DNA from: Chitinophagales bacterium
Lineage (GTDB): Bacteria; Bacteroidota; Bacteroidia; Chitinophagales; Chitinophagaceae
Assembly: GCA_020636505.1 (NCBI GenBank)
Contig: JACJXR010000007.1
Coordinates: 1-64,000 of the forward strand
Reading direction: 5' to 3'
DNA length: 64,000 nt
Shown: in pieces, positions 1 to 9,043 of the stretch
Layout: every line of letters starts with the position of its first letter
How positions within the stretch are numbered: position 1 is the first letter of the stretch
Program-made: the position numbers and the translations under genes
The notes under the pieces: model-generated
Database searches by the model: none
Seen by the model: only the letters and a program-made list of their open reading frames with translations
Told to the model about the DNA's origin: nothing

Positions 1-418
1 AACCTCGTCTGCTTTGTGTGATGAGGTTGATCTCCAGAGGACGTCTTTTTGTCCTTTTGTACTTCGGTAATTGCTCTTTTAACTTTTCTACAAGTGAGCA
101 TTCCTCTCCACTGTAATACACTTCGCAATATGTTTCTCCCAATTCTATCAATACTTCATTCTTCATTATTAGAAGCGTTTCTGTTTTCTCAAGTTTCGGT
201 TTGTCTGCATATATTTCAGCATTGTGTATGTCTTGTACTATCAGATCCTTGTATTCGCTTTGAATGAACTTGTAAGCCTTTTCCGTATTAATACGATACA
301 TCTGTACACAGTTTGGAAGCTTACCGTATAGTTGAACATAGGCAGCTCTGGCATTTATTCTTGTATAGTCGAAAAGTTCAGCCGTTAAAGCTGTCCCTCC
401 TTTTATTGATTTGTCCAT
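1..418 (-). CDS. N-terminal part of an unrecognised protein, truncated by the window edge (possible AAA+ ATPase family)
   Basis: An open frame on the minus strand runs from an ATG at 418 to the window edge without a stop, about 139 codons. It begins MDKSIKGGTALTAELFDYTR and ends near KRRPLEINLITQSRRG. The amino-acid composition is ordinary and cytosolic, with no signal peptide. The N-terminal region resembles, from memory, a Bacteroidota family in which a region of this kind precedes an AAA+ ATPase domain, but no Walker motif lies inside the window, so that assignment is inference. No good Shine-Dalgarno sequence precedes the ATG, as expected for this phylum. The rest of the gene lies to the left of the window. 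Confidence 0.6.
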   Translation of the reverse strand, partial: MDKSIKGGTALTAELFDYTRINARAAYVQLYGKLPNCVQMYRINTEKAYKFIQSEYKDLIVQDIHNAEIYADKPKLEKTETLLIMKNEVLIELGETYCEVYYSGEECSLVEKLKEQLPKYKRTKRRPLEINLITQSRRG

Positions 419-514
419 TATTGTTGTTTTTTAGACACAAAGTGTCCATTGCCTACGAGTATGTATGTTTACATACCTGTAAGGGTGATTATTGAAATGT
501 TATGTAAATGAAAA

Positions 515-536
515 ATGCCCCGATATGTCGGGGCAT
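515..536 (-). terminator. Rho-independent terminator, minus strand
   Basis: A 9-bp perfect stem (515-523 with 528-536, four-base loop) is rich in G and C. It is followed on the minus strand by TTTTC. It lies downstream of the acidic-protein gene (700-1026) and upstream of the truncated gene at 1-418, so it probably ends the minus-strand transcript. The rest of 419-699 shows no coding potential that I can support. Confidence 0.6.
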
Positions 537-699
537 GTATAAAGAAGATAGTGATTATCTAAAGTTCATGCATAAACCCCAAACGATACCGGCCTGTCGC
601 AACAGGTATGCTCGATGTGTTTTTTAGCTGGATCATTGTTGTGTAATTTTGCTGCTTGCTTATATGCAAAAGCTATGCCAAAAATGAAATGAACGAAAA

Positions 700-1026
700 T
701 CAATCGTCTCTGCGACTGTAATAATTGTTTTCCTCGTCCTCTTCTCCTATGTCTTCGTTATCGTCATCAAGCTCGCTACCGGGTACATCTAAATCTTCAC
801 CCGTTCTGCCAAGATCGTCTCGTCCATCGTCGTCTATATGGTCAAGACCTTTACCTTCCATATCTTCATCTTCACCGTCGTCCATGTCTTTATCTTTGTC
901 TCCGAGCATCTTTTCGTCTTCTTCGGTAACGTCGGCATCAGTACCCATTATTATCAGGTCGTCTTCGATATTTTCTTTGTTATCAAAATATTCTTGTTCG
1001 TCGGAAAGTTCATTTACGTTTGCCAT
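700..1026 (-). CDS. Small, extremely acidic protein of unknown function
   Basis: A 108-residue protein in which Asp and Glu make up roughly half of all residues, concentrated from about residue 33 onward, with very few hydrophobic residues after residue 30. The end is Tyr/Arg-containing (NNYYSRRDD). There is no signal peptide, membrane segment or recognisable domain, and it is probably intrinsically disordered. The start MANVNELSDEQEYFDNKENI is ordinary protein-like sequence, and I recall similar acidic proteins being annotated as hypothetical in Chitinophagaceae. The opposite strand holds a Ser-rich open frame that is simply the complement of the GAT/GAA codons. It follows the YdcF-like gene on the same strand. 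Function unknown. Confidence 0.65.
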   Translation of the reverse strand: MANVNELSDEQEYFDNKENIEDDLIIMGTDADVTEEDEKMLGDKDKDMDDGEDEDMEGKGLDHIDDDGRDDLGRTGEDLDVPGSELDDDNEDIGEEDEENNYYSRRDD

Positions 1027-1071
1027 GATATAAGTTGTTTGTCTAAAGATACAAACACATACCGATGGTTA

Positions 1072-1746
1072 TTAGAGTGGAGGCAAAATTTTATCCTTGT
1101 ATTGTGACCAGTCAATGTCTCCACCCATTGTACCCATAAATCGCTTAAAAGCAGGCTCTTGATTGGTAATTGACACAAAGTCTTTTTTTCTTGCCGGTTC
1201 GGGGTCGATAGATGGTGTGATGTTGTTGTACACTTTTAGTGAATCTATCACGAATGGCATATGGTATACAGGGGTGCTCATTTTAGTACGTGTATAGCCT
1301 TGGAGTAATGCAGATTGGAAAGGGTCTGTCGTGAGTGCGATACGTTTAAAACCATTCTGCTTTGCCACCAAATACGAATAAAAGACGTTTTCGGTACTAT
1401 GCTTAGCTATAGTGTCGTAGAATATATGTTCTTTGGGTATGCCTAATTGCTCAGCATATAGCCCCATTACTTTTGATTCGTAGTAGGGAGAGTAAACGGC
1501 ACTGCCTGAGTATATGATATTTTTAGTCACACCGTTTTTATACAATATCCAAGACCATATAACACGTGCTTTCATTACAGTGTCCCAGTTCTTTCCATCG
1601 TATGGAATACCCGGTACTATAATCGCATCAAAAGTCAGGTTATGTTCTTTTACTTGGTTATAGGCCTTGTTCGGGCCTCTTTTAAGTGAAATGCACCCTA
1701 CAAGAAAGATGGTGACAACAATGAAGAATAAAGATGCATTTTTCAT
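1072..1746 (-). CDS. YdcF/DUF218-like lipoprotein
   Basis: 224 residues. The N-terminus is a lipoprotein signal with lipobox LVGC (Cys18). The DUF218 (YdcF) fold follows at about residues 39-170: a first beta-strand FDAIIVPGIPY, the segment IIYSGSAVYSPYYES, and STEN at 117-120. YdcF-like proteins bind S-adenosylmethionine in E. coli, and related family members act in envelope or vancomycin-sensitivity phenotypes; the biochemical role is not settled. It lies 69 bp downstream of mutS on the same strand and may be its last co-transcribed neighbour. Probably envelope anchored and facing the periplasm. The family assignment is fairly safe, the function is not. Confidence 0.8.
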   Translation of the reverse strand: MKNASLFFIVVTIFLVGCISLKRGPNKAYNQVKEHNLTFDAIIVPGIPYDGKNWDTVMKARVIWSWILYKNGVTKNIIYSGSAVYSPYYESKVMGLYAEQLGIPKEHIFYDTIAKHSTENVFYSYLVAKQNGFKRIALTTDPFQSALLQGYTRTKMSTPVYHMPFVIDSLKVYNNITPSIDPEPARKKDFVSITNQEPAFKRFMGTMGGDIDWSQYKDKILPPL

Positions 1747-1815
1747 TTTCCGAAGTTATAGGCCCATAACAACCATTCGGAGATAAAGTTCGACTGTTTA
1801 AGGGATATTGTAAAA

Positions 1816-4443
1816 TCACTCGTAATCCTTAACAATATTCTTAAGCTCATTCAGTTTCATCAGTGCTTCTACCGGCGTAAGTGTATTGATGTCTGTCTCT
1901 GTCAGTACTTTTTGTATGTCTCGTAAGTCATCGGTAAGTCCGCTGAATATGTTTAATTGATAGTTGGCTGCAGGCTCCACCTTTTTCACTTTTTGTGCAG
2001 TTGACTCCTCAGAGCCATGTTTTTCTTCCAATAAGGCTAATATTTCGTCGGCACGTTTTAAAAGCGCAGGTGGCATACCCGCCATGCGTGCAACTTGAAT
2101 ACCAAAGCTATGTCTACTCCCACCCGGTGCCAACTTGCGTAAGAATATAACTTTGTTTCCAGTTTCCTTGTGTGTGATATGGTAGTTTTTGACCCTGCCC
2201 AGTTGGTTTTCCAACTCGTTCAGCTCATGATAGTGAGTTGCAAAGAGTGTTTTTGGTTTAGCTGATATGTTATGCAGGTGTTCAACGATGGACCATGCAA
2301 GTGATATGCCATCGTAAGTACTGGTTCCTCGTCCTATTTCATCAAGTAGTACAAGGCTGCGTTCACTGATGTTATTGATGATGCTGGCGGTTTCGTTCAT
2401 TTCCACCATGAAGGTACTTTCGCCTCCACTAAGGTTATCCGATGCACCAACACGTGTGAATATCTTATCTGTAAGTCCCACTTTGGCACTATCGGCAGGC
2501 ACAAAGCTACCCATGTGCGACATTAGTGTGATAAGTGCTGTCTGTCGAAGTAAAGCGGATTTACCACTCATGTTTGGACCGGTAAGGATAATGATCTGTT
2601 GCTCATCCTTGTTCAGTAAAATATCGTTGGCTATATAAGATTCACCGGGAGGTAGTTGCTGCTCGATTACAGGATGACGAGCTTGTTTTATTTCTAATAC
2701 CGCATCTTCTGTTATTTCAGGCTTATGGTATTTGTATTGTTTGGCATTGTATGCAAAACAGAGTAGGCAATCCAATTGCGCCACTATTTGTGCATTTGTC
2801 TGTATGTTGCTTATATAAGGTTCTATCTCAGCCAACAACTTTTGGTATAGGTCATGCTCAATTGCCAATATTTTCTCTTCGGCACCGAGTATTTTCTCTT
2901 CATACTCTTTAAGCTCTTGGGTAATGTAGCGCTCAGAGTTGGTAAGTGTTTGCTTTCGCAACCACTCGGCAGGTACCTTGTTCTTGTGAGCGTTGGTTAC
3001 CTCCAGATAATAGCCGAATACGTTGTTGAATGATATTTTCAGAGACGGTATTCCTGTCTTCTCAGACTCTCTTTGCTGTATCTCTATAAGGTATGTCTTA
3101 CCACTTTTTGAGATACGCCTAAGGTCGTCCAGTTCTGCATGCACTCCATCTCTTATTATGCCCCCTTTGGCTGTTTGTGCAGGTGCATCTTCTACTATGG
3201 TACTTGTTATACGCTCTTGAAGTTCGGTAAGCGGCTGCAATTGTTGTGTCAGTCTATTCAGTGGTTCAAACTCTTCTTTGCTGCAACGCTCTATTATCTC
3301 CTCCATTGAGTGAAGGCTACGAGCAAGTTGCATGACCTCTCTTGGATTAGCCTTCTTCAATGGTATCTTGCCGATAAGCCTTTCCACATCTCCAATTTGT
3401 TTTAAGAGCTTTACGAGGTCGTGGTTCAGCGCCTGATCTTTAATGAAATGACTCACCAGATCCAACCTGTTGTTGATGCGATGTATATCGAACAGTGGAA
3501 ATATTAACCAACGTTTCAAGAGGCGGGCACCCATAGGGGTGTGAGTATTGTCAATCGCATCGAGTAGGGAAGACCCTTTCTCAACAGTACTGTGAATCAG
3601 TTCAAGATTTCGGATAGTGAACCTATCCATCCATAGAAACTCATCAGCAACTATTCGCTGTATGGAACCTATGTGCTGTAGATTGCTATGCTCTGTATCT
3701 TTCAGGTAATGCAATGCTGCACCTGCGGCTATATATGCTGCTTTTAAATCTTCTATGCCATAACCTTTCAACGATTTGGTTTGAAAGTGTTCCAACAGCA
3801 TATCGTATGTGTATTGCTCTTGAAACACCCATTCATCCAAAAGAAAGGTGTAAACTCTTGTGTCAAATTGTTCTCGAAAACGCTTTTGGTGAGATTTGGA
3901 TAAAACCACTTCAGAAGGTTGAAAGCTCTGTAAAAGCTTGTCCATATACTCGGCAGAGCCTTCTGCTGTATAAAACTCACCTGTACTTATATCCAAAAAT
4001 GCCACGCCACATTGCGGTTCTCCCAAATAGAGTGCCGCTAGGAAGTTGTTGGACTTGTTCTCAAGTAATTTGTCATTGGTGGCTACTCCCGGTGTTACCA
4101 ACTCCGTTACTCCACGCTTAACAATGCCTTTGGCTTCTTTTGGATCTTCAAGTTGGTCACAAATGGCCACACGATAACCCGCCTTCACCAATTTATGTAA
4201 ATAGGTATCCAAAGCATGGTGCGGGAATCCTGCCAATTCTATCGCAGAAGCACTGCCGTTGGATCTTTTGGTAAGTGTTATTCCCAAAACACGTGAAGAA
4301 ACCAAAGCGTCTTCTCCGAAGGTTTCGTAGAAGTCGCCTACACGAAACAACAGTATCGCATCGGGGTATCTGCTTTTGATCTCCCGATGTTGCTTCATTA
4401 ATGGTGTTTCGGATGGTTTCTTCGTTTTTGCCATGCTGCACAA
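1816..4443 (-). CDS. mutS: DNA mismatch repair protein MutS
   Basis: 875 residues, normal MutS length. The mismatch-binding N-terminal domain carries the Phe-x-Glu wedge in GDFYETF (Phe38-Glu40). The connector, core/lever and clamp domains follow. The ATPase has Walker A GPNMSGKS at about residue 620, Walker B in LVLLDEIGRGTS, and the signature FATHYHEL. A C-terminal tail suits dimer/tetramer contacts. MutS recognises base mismatches and small loops and recruits MutL. Translation could start at the first ATG or at the ATG three codons in (MAKTKKPSE); neither has a ribosome binding site. It lies 11 bp downstream of the M1 peptidase gene and is probably co-transcribed with it; no mutL is in view. 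Confidence 0.98.
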   Translation of the reverse strand: MCSMAKTKKPSETPLMKQHREIKSRYPDAILLFRVGDFYETFGEDALVSSRVLGITLTKRSNGSASAIELAGFPHHALDTYLHKLVKAGYRVAICDQLEDPKEAKGIVKRGVTELVTPGVATNDKLLENKSNNFLAALYLGEPQCGVAFLDISTGEFYTAEGSAEYMDKLLQSFQPSEVVLSKSHQKRFREQFDTRVYTFLLDEWVFQEQYTYDMLLEHFQTKSLKGYGIEDLKAAYIAAGAALHYLKDTEHSNLQHIGSIQRIVADEFLWMDRFTIRNLELIHSTVEKGSSLLDAIDNTHTPMGARLLKRWLIFPLFDIHRINNRLDLVSHFIKDQALNHDLVKLLKQIGDVERLIGKIPLKKANPREVMQLARSLHSMEEIIERCSKEEFEPLNRLTQQLQPLTELQERITSTIVEDAPAQTAKGGIIRDGVHAELDDLRRISKSGKTYLIEIQQRESEKTGIPSLKISFNNVFGYYLEVTNAHKNKVPAEWLRKQTLTNSERYITQELKEYEEKILGAEEKILAIEHDLYQKLLAEIEPYISNIQTNAQIVAQLDCLLCFAYNAKQYKYHKPEITEDAVLEIKQARHPVIEQQLPPGESYIANDILLNKDEQQIIILTGPNMSGKSALLRQTALITLMSHMGSFVPADSAKVGLTDKIFTRVGASDNLSGGESTFMVEMNETASIINNISERSLVLLDEIGRGTSTYDGISLAWSIVEHLHNISAKPKTLFATHYHELNELENQLGRVKNYHITHKETGNKVIFLRKLAPGGSRHSFGIQVARMAGMPPALLKRADEILALLEEKHGSEESTAQKVKKVEPAANYQLNIFSGLTDDLRDIQKVLTETDINTLTPVEALMKLNELKNIVKDYE

Positions 4444-4454
4444 ACCTAATAAAA

Positions 4455-6110
4455 TTACAGCTTAAGGTTGATGAGGAAGTCCTTCGAGAATTTCACATTA
4501 TACCCACCGTTCGTCCAGTCGATGTTTTGCCATTCGTTTGTAATGGTTATATTCTCTCGGAGTTGTCCTCCAGTTACTTCAATGGGGAGGTTGAATCCAT
4601 TTACAGTGTTGGTGAATCTATAATATAGTGTACGCTTCTTCCTTTTCTTTTTGATATAGTATTCCAGTTTAGGGATTTTACTAGTGCGCAGGTATTGCTC
4701 AAAGAAAGCTATTAAGTCCAGTCGTGAATGCTTTATCATGAACTGCTCTATATCGCCGGTGCTTACAAAGCTGTGATGATATTCTTTGTTCATGTCTCTC
4801 AGCATCTGCCTGAATTTCTCATCGTCATTCATCATCGTACGCACCATGTGCACTATCGCAGAGCCTTTGTCGTATTTATCTCCGGGTCCCGAGTCATTTA
4901 CACCATAGTCACCGATTACAGGACGGTTGTTCAGTATGTTCTTCCACTGGCCACGAGTGTATTCAAAAGCTTTTTCTTTACCGAAGGCGCATTCCAAGAA
5001 CAATGCTTCGGTGTACGTGGTAAAACCTTCGTGTATCCAGTTGTCGGCTATATCACTTGCCGTTATATTGTTGCCATACCATTCGTGTCCGCTTTCATGT
5101 ATGATAATGAAGTCGAATAAAAGCCCTGCACCGGTTGCGCTACGGTCGCTGCCTTTGTAGCCCATTTTGTATTCATTACCATATGCTATGGCGCTTTGGT
5201 GCTCCATACCTAAAAATGGTGCTTCAACAAGCTTGTATCCATCTTCATAAAAAGGATATGGACCCATCCAATGTTCAAAGCAGTGCAACATTTGCTTTGC
5301 AACTGCAAAGTGCTTTTTAGCTCGTTCTTCGTTGTATCTAAGAGGGTAGTAGGTTACCTTCATTCTACCATTCTCTCCAAGTAATGTATCGCTTATGTAA
5401 CCATAGTCTCCTATATAAAAAGCGACATTGTACAGATTAATGGGGTTCTTTACCTGCCAACGAAAAACCGATATCGGATTGTCGTCCATGCCTGCCATTG
5501 GTGTAAGAAGTTTTCCGTTACTTATGGCTTTCAGCCCATGTGGCACACGTAAGGTAATGTGTATCCCAAAGTCAGGTTCGTCTCCCTGATAGTCTTTACA
5601 AGGCCACCAGCTACTTGCGCCCAATCCTTGACAAGCTACAGATATCCAAGGTTTACCTGTGCTGTCTTTGGCCCAAATAAATCCGCCATCCCATGGTGGT
5701 TGTTTTGCAACTCTTGGGATTCCATGATAGTATAATACAATAGTGCCGCGCTCATTGTTTTCAAAACCTCCGATACGGGTCAGCCAGTATACATTCCCAT
5801 CACGAGAGTAGCCTACCTTCTTACCATTGGCATACGCACTGTCAAGTATCATTGGCTCTTGCAGATCTATTTGAATGCTGTCGTTAACTGATGTGTCTGT
5901 AAGTTTATAATCTATTATCGATTGTCCGGAAATGCTTTTGTTGGCTGTGTCAAACTCCACATGTAGGCTATACGCAATTACATCCCACCATGAACGTCCC
6001 GAACCATTGCTTCCTCGAAGAGTGTCTTGTCGACTGTAAGCAAAAGTGGTATTTGCACTACACAAATACCACATGAATATTATAAAAACCTGTATGTTGG
6101 GTTTCAACAT
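4455..6110 (-). CDS. M1 family metallopeptidase (aminopeptidase N-like), exported
   Basis: 551 residues with an N-terminal hydrophobic signal (ending near TTFAYS). The zinc site is HESGH at about residues 336-340, followed after exactly 18 residues by the third ligand Glu in WIHEGFTTY. A GMEHQ segment stands where M1 enzymes have the exopeptidase GAMEN motif. M1 enzymes cleave single residues from peptide N-termini; this one probably works in the periplasm on peptide nutrients or turnover products. Its ATG overlaps the stop of the upstream FKBP gene by one base (TAATG), which suggests translational coupling. The C-terminal ARM-repeat domain of longer M1 enzymes is missing, as in the short bacterial subgroup. 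Confidence 0.92.
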   Translation of the reverse strand: MLKPNIQVFIIFMWYLCSANTTFAYSRQDTLRGSNGSGRSWWDVIAYSLHVEFDTANKSISGQSIIDYKLTDTSVNDSIQIDLQEPMILDSAYANGKKVGYSRDGNVYWLTRIGGFENNERGTIVLYYHGIPRVAKQPPWDGGFIWAKDSTGKPWISVACQGLGASSWWPCKDYQGDEPDFGIHITLRVPHGLKAISNGKLLTPMAGMDDNPISVFRWQVKNPINLYNVAFYIGDYGYISDTLLGENGRMKVTYYPLRYNEERAKKHFAVAKQMLHCFEHWMGPYPFYEDGYKLVEAPFLGMEHQSAIAYGNEYKMGYKGSDRSATGAGLLFDFIIIHESGHEWYGNNITASDIADNWIHEGFTTYTEALFLECAFGKEKAFEYTRGQWKNILNNRPVIGDYGVNDSGPGDKYDKGSAIVHMVRTMMNDDEKFRQMLRDMNKEYHHSFVSTGDIEQFMIKHSRLDLIAFFEQYLRTSKIPKLEYYIKKKRKKRTLYYRFTNTVNGFNLPIEVTGGQLRENITITNEWQNIDWTNGGYNVKFSKDFLINLKL

Positions 6111-7105
6111 TAGTCGTTACTCTGTTTTGTTATCTCCAATAGTTCAACATCAAATATCATAACACTGTTTGCAGGGATTTTCGGGCTTGGAGAACTCTTG
6201 CCATATGCCATACCTGAAGGTATGTACAATGTGGCTTTTGTTCCTTGGTCAAGAAGTGCCACGCCTTCATCCCATCCTTTTATCACCATACCTTTGCCTA
6301 GGAAGAATTGGAATGGCTGAACATGGTTGAATGCCGGGTCTACATTGGAATCGAATACTTCACCATTCAGTAGTTTACCTGTATAGTTTACCGTTACTTG
6401 ATCGCCAACTTCGGGTTTTGCACCTTTACCTTGACGGTCGATGGTATAATAAAGACCTGAAGCTGTTTTTTGTGCACCTGTTATTTTATTGTCTTTCATG
6501 TAGGTCTTTATCATGTCATCATCTATCACTACTTGTTTTTCAGCAGCTGCAGCTTCTTCTTGTTGTTTGTGCTCTTGAGTTTTTACGGACACCATTTGTA
6601 TACGATATTCCATCTTCTGTCCAACACCAAGTTTCATCCAATCCATTTTAGGTACACCTGCTTTTACAAGTGAGTCTATATCTACATGTACAACAGCACT
6701 ATCACCTGCTTTCAGTTTTCTCAATGCCATCATCATGTCTCCATTGTAAGGAGGTTTTTGCAATTGTACCGGCGCAGGCTCTCCTTGCATGGCACTCCTT
6801 GTCTCAAATATCATACTGTCATCTACATATGTGCTCAAGTGCAATTCTATATAATCACCAAAGTCAGGATGCGCTGTACCTTCTCCATGTTTTACGATGC
6901 GATACTCAAGTCCTCCCTCCATCTGAATGAATCCACTACCACCTTCTTGTGCGGCATTCATCGTTTTGCTGGGAGACTGCATCTTAGCCTCTGTATTGGT
7001 TTCTTTTATCGTTGATTTGTTGCTGCTGTCTTTGGTTGATTTTTTGAACATCACACATGCACTCATTCCGACAGTTGCAAGTAATGCTATTAAAACTTTT
7101 TTCAT
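6110..7105 (-). CDS. FKBP-type peptidyl-prolyl isomerase lipoprotein, copy 1 of 3 (GldI-like)
   Basis: 331 residues. Lipoprotein signal with MSAC (Cys17), then a low-complexity linker. Residues about 60-175 form a degenerate FKBP-like domain (YRIVKHGEG, GDYIELHL, LKAGDSAVV). Residues about 215-328 form a canonical FKBP domain with VNYTGKLLNG, GWDEG, IPSGMAYG and IFDVELLEI. It should catalyse cis-trans proline isomerisation or act as a chaperone in the periplasm. GldI, a lipoprotein needed for gliding/T9SS in Flavobacterium, belongs to this group; equivalence is inference. It overlaps the M1 peptidase start by one base and lies 36 bp below copy 2. Confidence 0.9.
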   Translation of the reverse strand: MKKVLIALLATVGMSACVMFKKSTKDSSNKSTIKETNTEAKMQSPSKTMNAAQEGGSGFIQMEGGLEYRIVKHGEGTAHPDFGDYIELHLSTYVDDSMIFETRSAMQGEPAPVQLQKPPYNGDMMMALRKLKAGDSAVVHVDIDSLVKAGVPKMDWMKLGVGQKMEYRIQMVSVKTQEHKQQEEAAAAEKQVVIDDDMIKTYMKDNKITGAQKTASGLYYTIDRQGKGAKPEVGDQVTVNYTGKLLNGEVFDSNVDPAFNHVQPFQFFLGKGMVIKGWDEGVALLDQGTKATLYIPSGMAYGKSSPSPKIPANSVMIFDVELLEITKQSND

Positions 7106-7141
7106 CAGTCTGTTATATACGGTTTTAGTTGTTTTTTATAA

Positions 7142-8026
7142 TTAGGGTAACAGTTCCACATCAAATATCAATACTGAATTTGGTGGGATTGCGGGTGAAG
7201 GAGAGCTTTGTCCATAGGCCATATGAGATGGTATGAACAATGTGGCTTTTTCTCCTTTCTTAAGTTTGGCAATGCCTTCATCCCAACCTTGTATTACTTG
7301 TCCTCTTCCAAGTACGAATTGGAAAGGTTCCACGTGATTGAATTGAGGGTCTTGATTGGAATCGAATACAGTTCCATCCAACAGTTTACCTGTATAGTTT
7401 ACAGTAACTTTTTGTCCTGGGATTGCCTTGTTGCCATCACTTTCCTTCACTATCAGAAAATATAAGCCACTCTCAGTCTTTTGAGGCATTATCTTATGCT
7501 CTTTAAAATAAGCGTGCAACAGACTGTCGTCCACTTTAGGTTGCCTGCCCGCTTCGTCTGCTTGTTTTTTTCTTATTTCCTCAAGTGTGGTAATGTTTTC
7601 CAGCTTGATGGTGTAGGCAATGCTCTTGCCTTCTTCCATCCAAGGTTGAATGTTTTGTTTGTTGGCTTTAAGAGTGTCTACAGGTACCATGAATGTACCG
7701 CTATCGCCCTTTGTCATCATTAAGATGGCTTCGGTAAGATCGCCGTTAAAAGCAGGTTTTTTTATAGGGAAGGCAACAGGTTTGCCATTTGTTTCTTTTT
7801 TTGAATCGAATATGAGGCTGTCCTCAAACATTGTTTTGATGAATATTTCCACGTAGTCACCCTCATTAGGATGAGTTGTTCCCGCTTTCTCGTTTTGGTA
7901 TATCTTATATTTTATACCACTGGCAGTGGTTTTGAATGGTAGCTCCTGGGTTGTTTTTTTAGAAACAGAACAGGAGCTGATACCTACGGTTAGCAGAATT
8001 GCAATGACTACGTGAAAATATCTCAT
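7142..8026 (-). CDS. FKBP-type peptidyl-prolyl isomerase lipoprotein, copy 2 of 3 (GldI-like)
   Basis: 294 residues. Lipobox ISSC (Cys19). The N-terminal half again resembles a worn FKBP domain (YKIYQNEKAG, GDYVEIFIK, MTKGDSGTF, IAYTIKLENI). The C-terminal half is canonical FKBP with VNYTGKLLDG, FDSNQDP, GWDEG, IPSHMAYG and IFDVELLP, stopping right after the last strand. It is closest to copy 1: both share FNHVxPFQF and AYGxSSPSP. Probably a periplasmic folding catalyst anchored to a membrane. It sits between copies 1 and 3 with 36- and 38-bp gaps, consistent with one operon and with tandem duplication. Confidence 0.9.
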   Translation of the reverse strand: MRYFHVVIAILLTVGISSCSVSKKTTQELPFKTTASGIKYKIYQNEKAGTTHPNEGDYVEIFIKTMFEDSLIFDSKKETNGKPVAFPIKKPAFNGDLTEAILMMTKGDSGTFMVPVDTLKANKQNIQPWMEEGKSIAYTIKLENITTLEEIRKKQADEAGRQPKVDDSLLHAYFKEHKIMPQKTESGLYFLIVKESDGNKAIPGQKVTVNYTGKLLDGTVFDSNQDPQFNHVEPFQFVLGRGQVIQGWDEGIAKLKKGEKATLFIPSHMAYGQSSPSPAIPPNSVLIFDVELLP

Positions 8027-8064
8027 CAGGTTTTATCTATTGGTTATTCAGTCAACTTGATTGA

Positions 8065-9024
8065 TTAGTGAGCTTTCGGTTGTGGGTGCTCATCTTCATG
8101 ATTAGGTGTCGGATGCTCCGGCTCAGGATTCACTTCACTGCCAGGTCCCGGATCTACTCTTGTTATCTCAACATCAAATATCAGATTTGCATCAGGGCCG
8201 ATAGCGCCTCCCATACCATTCGGACCGTATGCCAGTGCAGATGGAATATAAAAAGTTGCTTTGCTGCCTTCTTTCAAATACATCATAGCGTCATCCCATC
8301 CTTTGATAACCATGCCTTGTCCTGCACTGAAAGGGAATGGGTCTGTATGACCGAATCTTGGATCGACATTTGAATCGAATGTTTTGCCATCGAGAGTTTT
8401 TCCGGTGTAGTTTACCTCTACATTAGCTCCTTTCACAATATCTCTTCCGTTACCTTCTTTTTTGACAACATAGTAAGTACCAAGGTCGGTTTTCTTAGGA
8501 GTAATGTTGTTCTCTTTAAAGTATGCTTGTAGTATTTCATCATCTTTTACCAATTGGTCTTTCTGCTGAGCCATTTGTTGTTGCTGCATTTCCTGCTCAG
8601 TAGCGAATGATTCCAATACTACATGGTAGTATACATATTTTTCATCAGGACCAAAATCAGGCATTTGTCCTTGTGCGTATTTCTTAGCAGTGTCAATAGG
8701 TACTCGGAATATTGCACTATCACCTGCTGACAGCATTTGTAAACCTGATATCCAGTCGGTCTCATATTTTGCTTCAGGGTAGTTCATTTCGAATGCCATG
8801 TTTCCATTCATTTGCCTGGAGTTGAAGTAATTGCTGTCATTTACAATTACGTGCATATGTAGCTTTATGTAATCGCCTACTGCAGGGTGTTTGTCACCCG
8901 GTTCGTCTTTCACAATTTTATACTCAACACCTTTATCGGTTTTCTTCCAGCCATCAGTATTACATGCTGTAAAGCCTAAGCTGAATGCTGCTAATGTTGC
9001 TGCGATCGTAGTAATTCTACTCAT
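8065..9024 (-). CDS. FKBP-type peptidyl-prolyl isomerase lipoprotein, copy 3 of 3 (GldI-like)
   Basis: 319 residues. Lipobox FTAC (Cys21). N-terminal degenerate FKBP-like region (YKIVKDEPGD, GDYIKLHMH, LSAGDSAIF), then a Gln-rich linker, then a canonical FKBP domain (VNYTGKTLDG, GWDDA, IPSALAYG, IFDVEITRV). Unlike the other two copies it ends in a 28-residue Pro/Glu/His-rich tail, which may bind metal or simply be a flexible tether. It diverges most from the other two in the active-site loop, with GPNGMGGAIG in place of SSPSP. It lies 19 bp below the DHH phosphoesterase gene. Which of the three copies would be the functional GldI cannot be told from sequence alone. Confidence 0.9.
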   Translation of the reverse strand: MSRITTIAATLAAFSLGFTACNTDGWKKTDKGVEYKIVKDEPGDKHPAVGDYIKLHMHVIVNDSNYFNSRQMNGNMAFEMNYPEAKYETDWISGLQMLSAGDSAIFRVPIDTAKKYAQGQMPDFGPDEKYVYYHVVLESFATEQEMQQQQMAQQKDQLVKDDEILQAYFKENNITPKKTDLGTYYVVKKEGNGRDIVKGANVEVNYTGKTLDGKTFDSNVDPRFGHTDPFPFSAGQGMVIKGWDDAMMYLKEGSKATFYIPSALAYGPNGMGGAIGPDANLIFDVEITRVDPGPGSEVNPEPEHPTPNHEDEHPQPKAH

Positions 9025-9043
9025 AGTTTTGTAGTTGTCTTTT

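Noticed and set aside
41..300. Plus-strand frame beginning at 49 with hydrophobic Leu/Ser-rich sequence
   Set aside because: It is opposite the edge-truncated minus-strand gene, whose sequence has ordinary protein composition and a clear ATG.
725..1033. Ser-rich plus-strand frame opposite the acidic protein
   Set aside because: It is the direct complement of the Asp/Glu codons; the opposite strand has a plausible start, order and terminator.
4193..4441. Alternative frames in mutS start region
   Set aside because: mutS has the full set of family motifs in one frame; the others are shadows.
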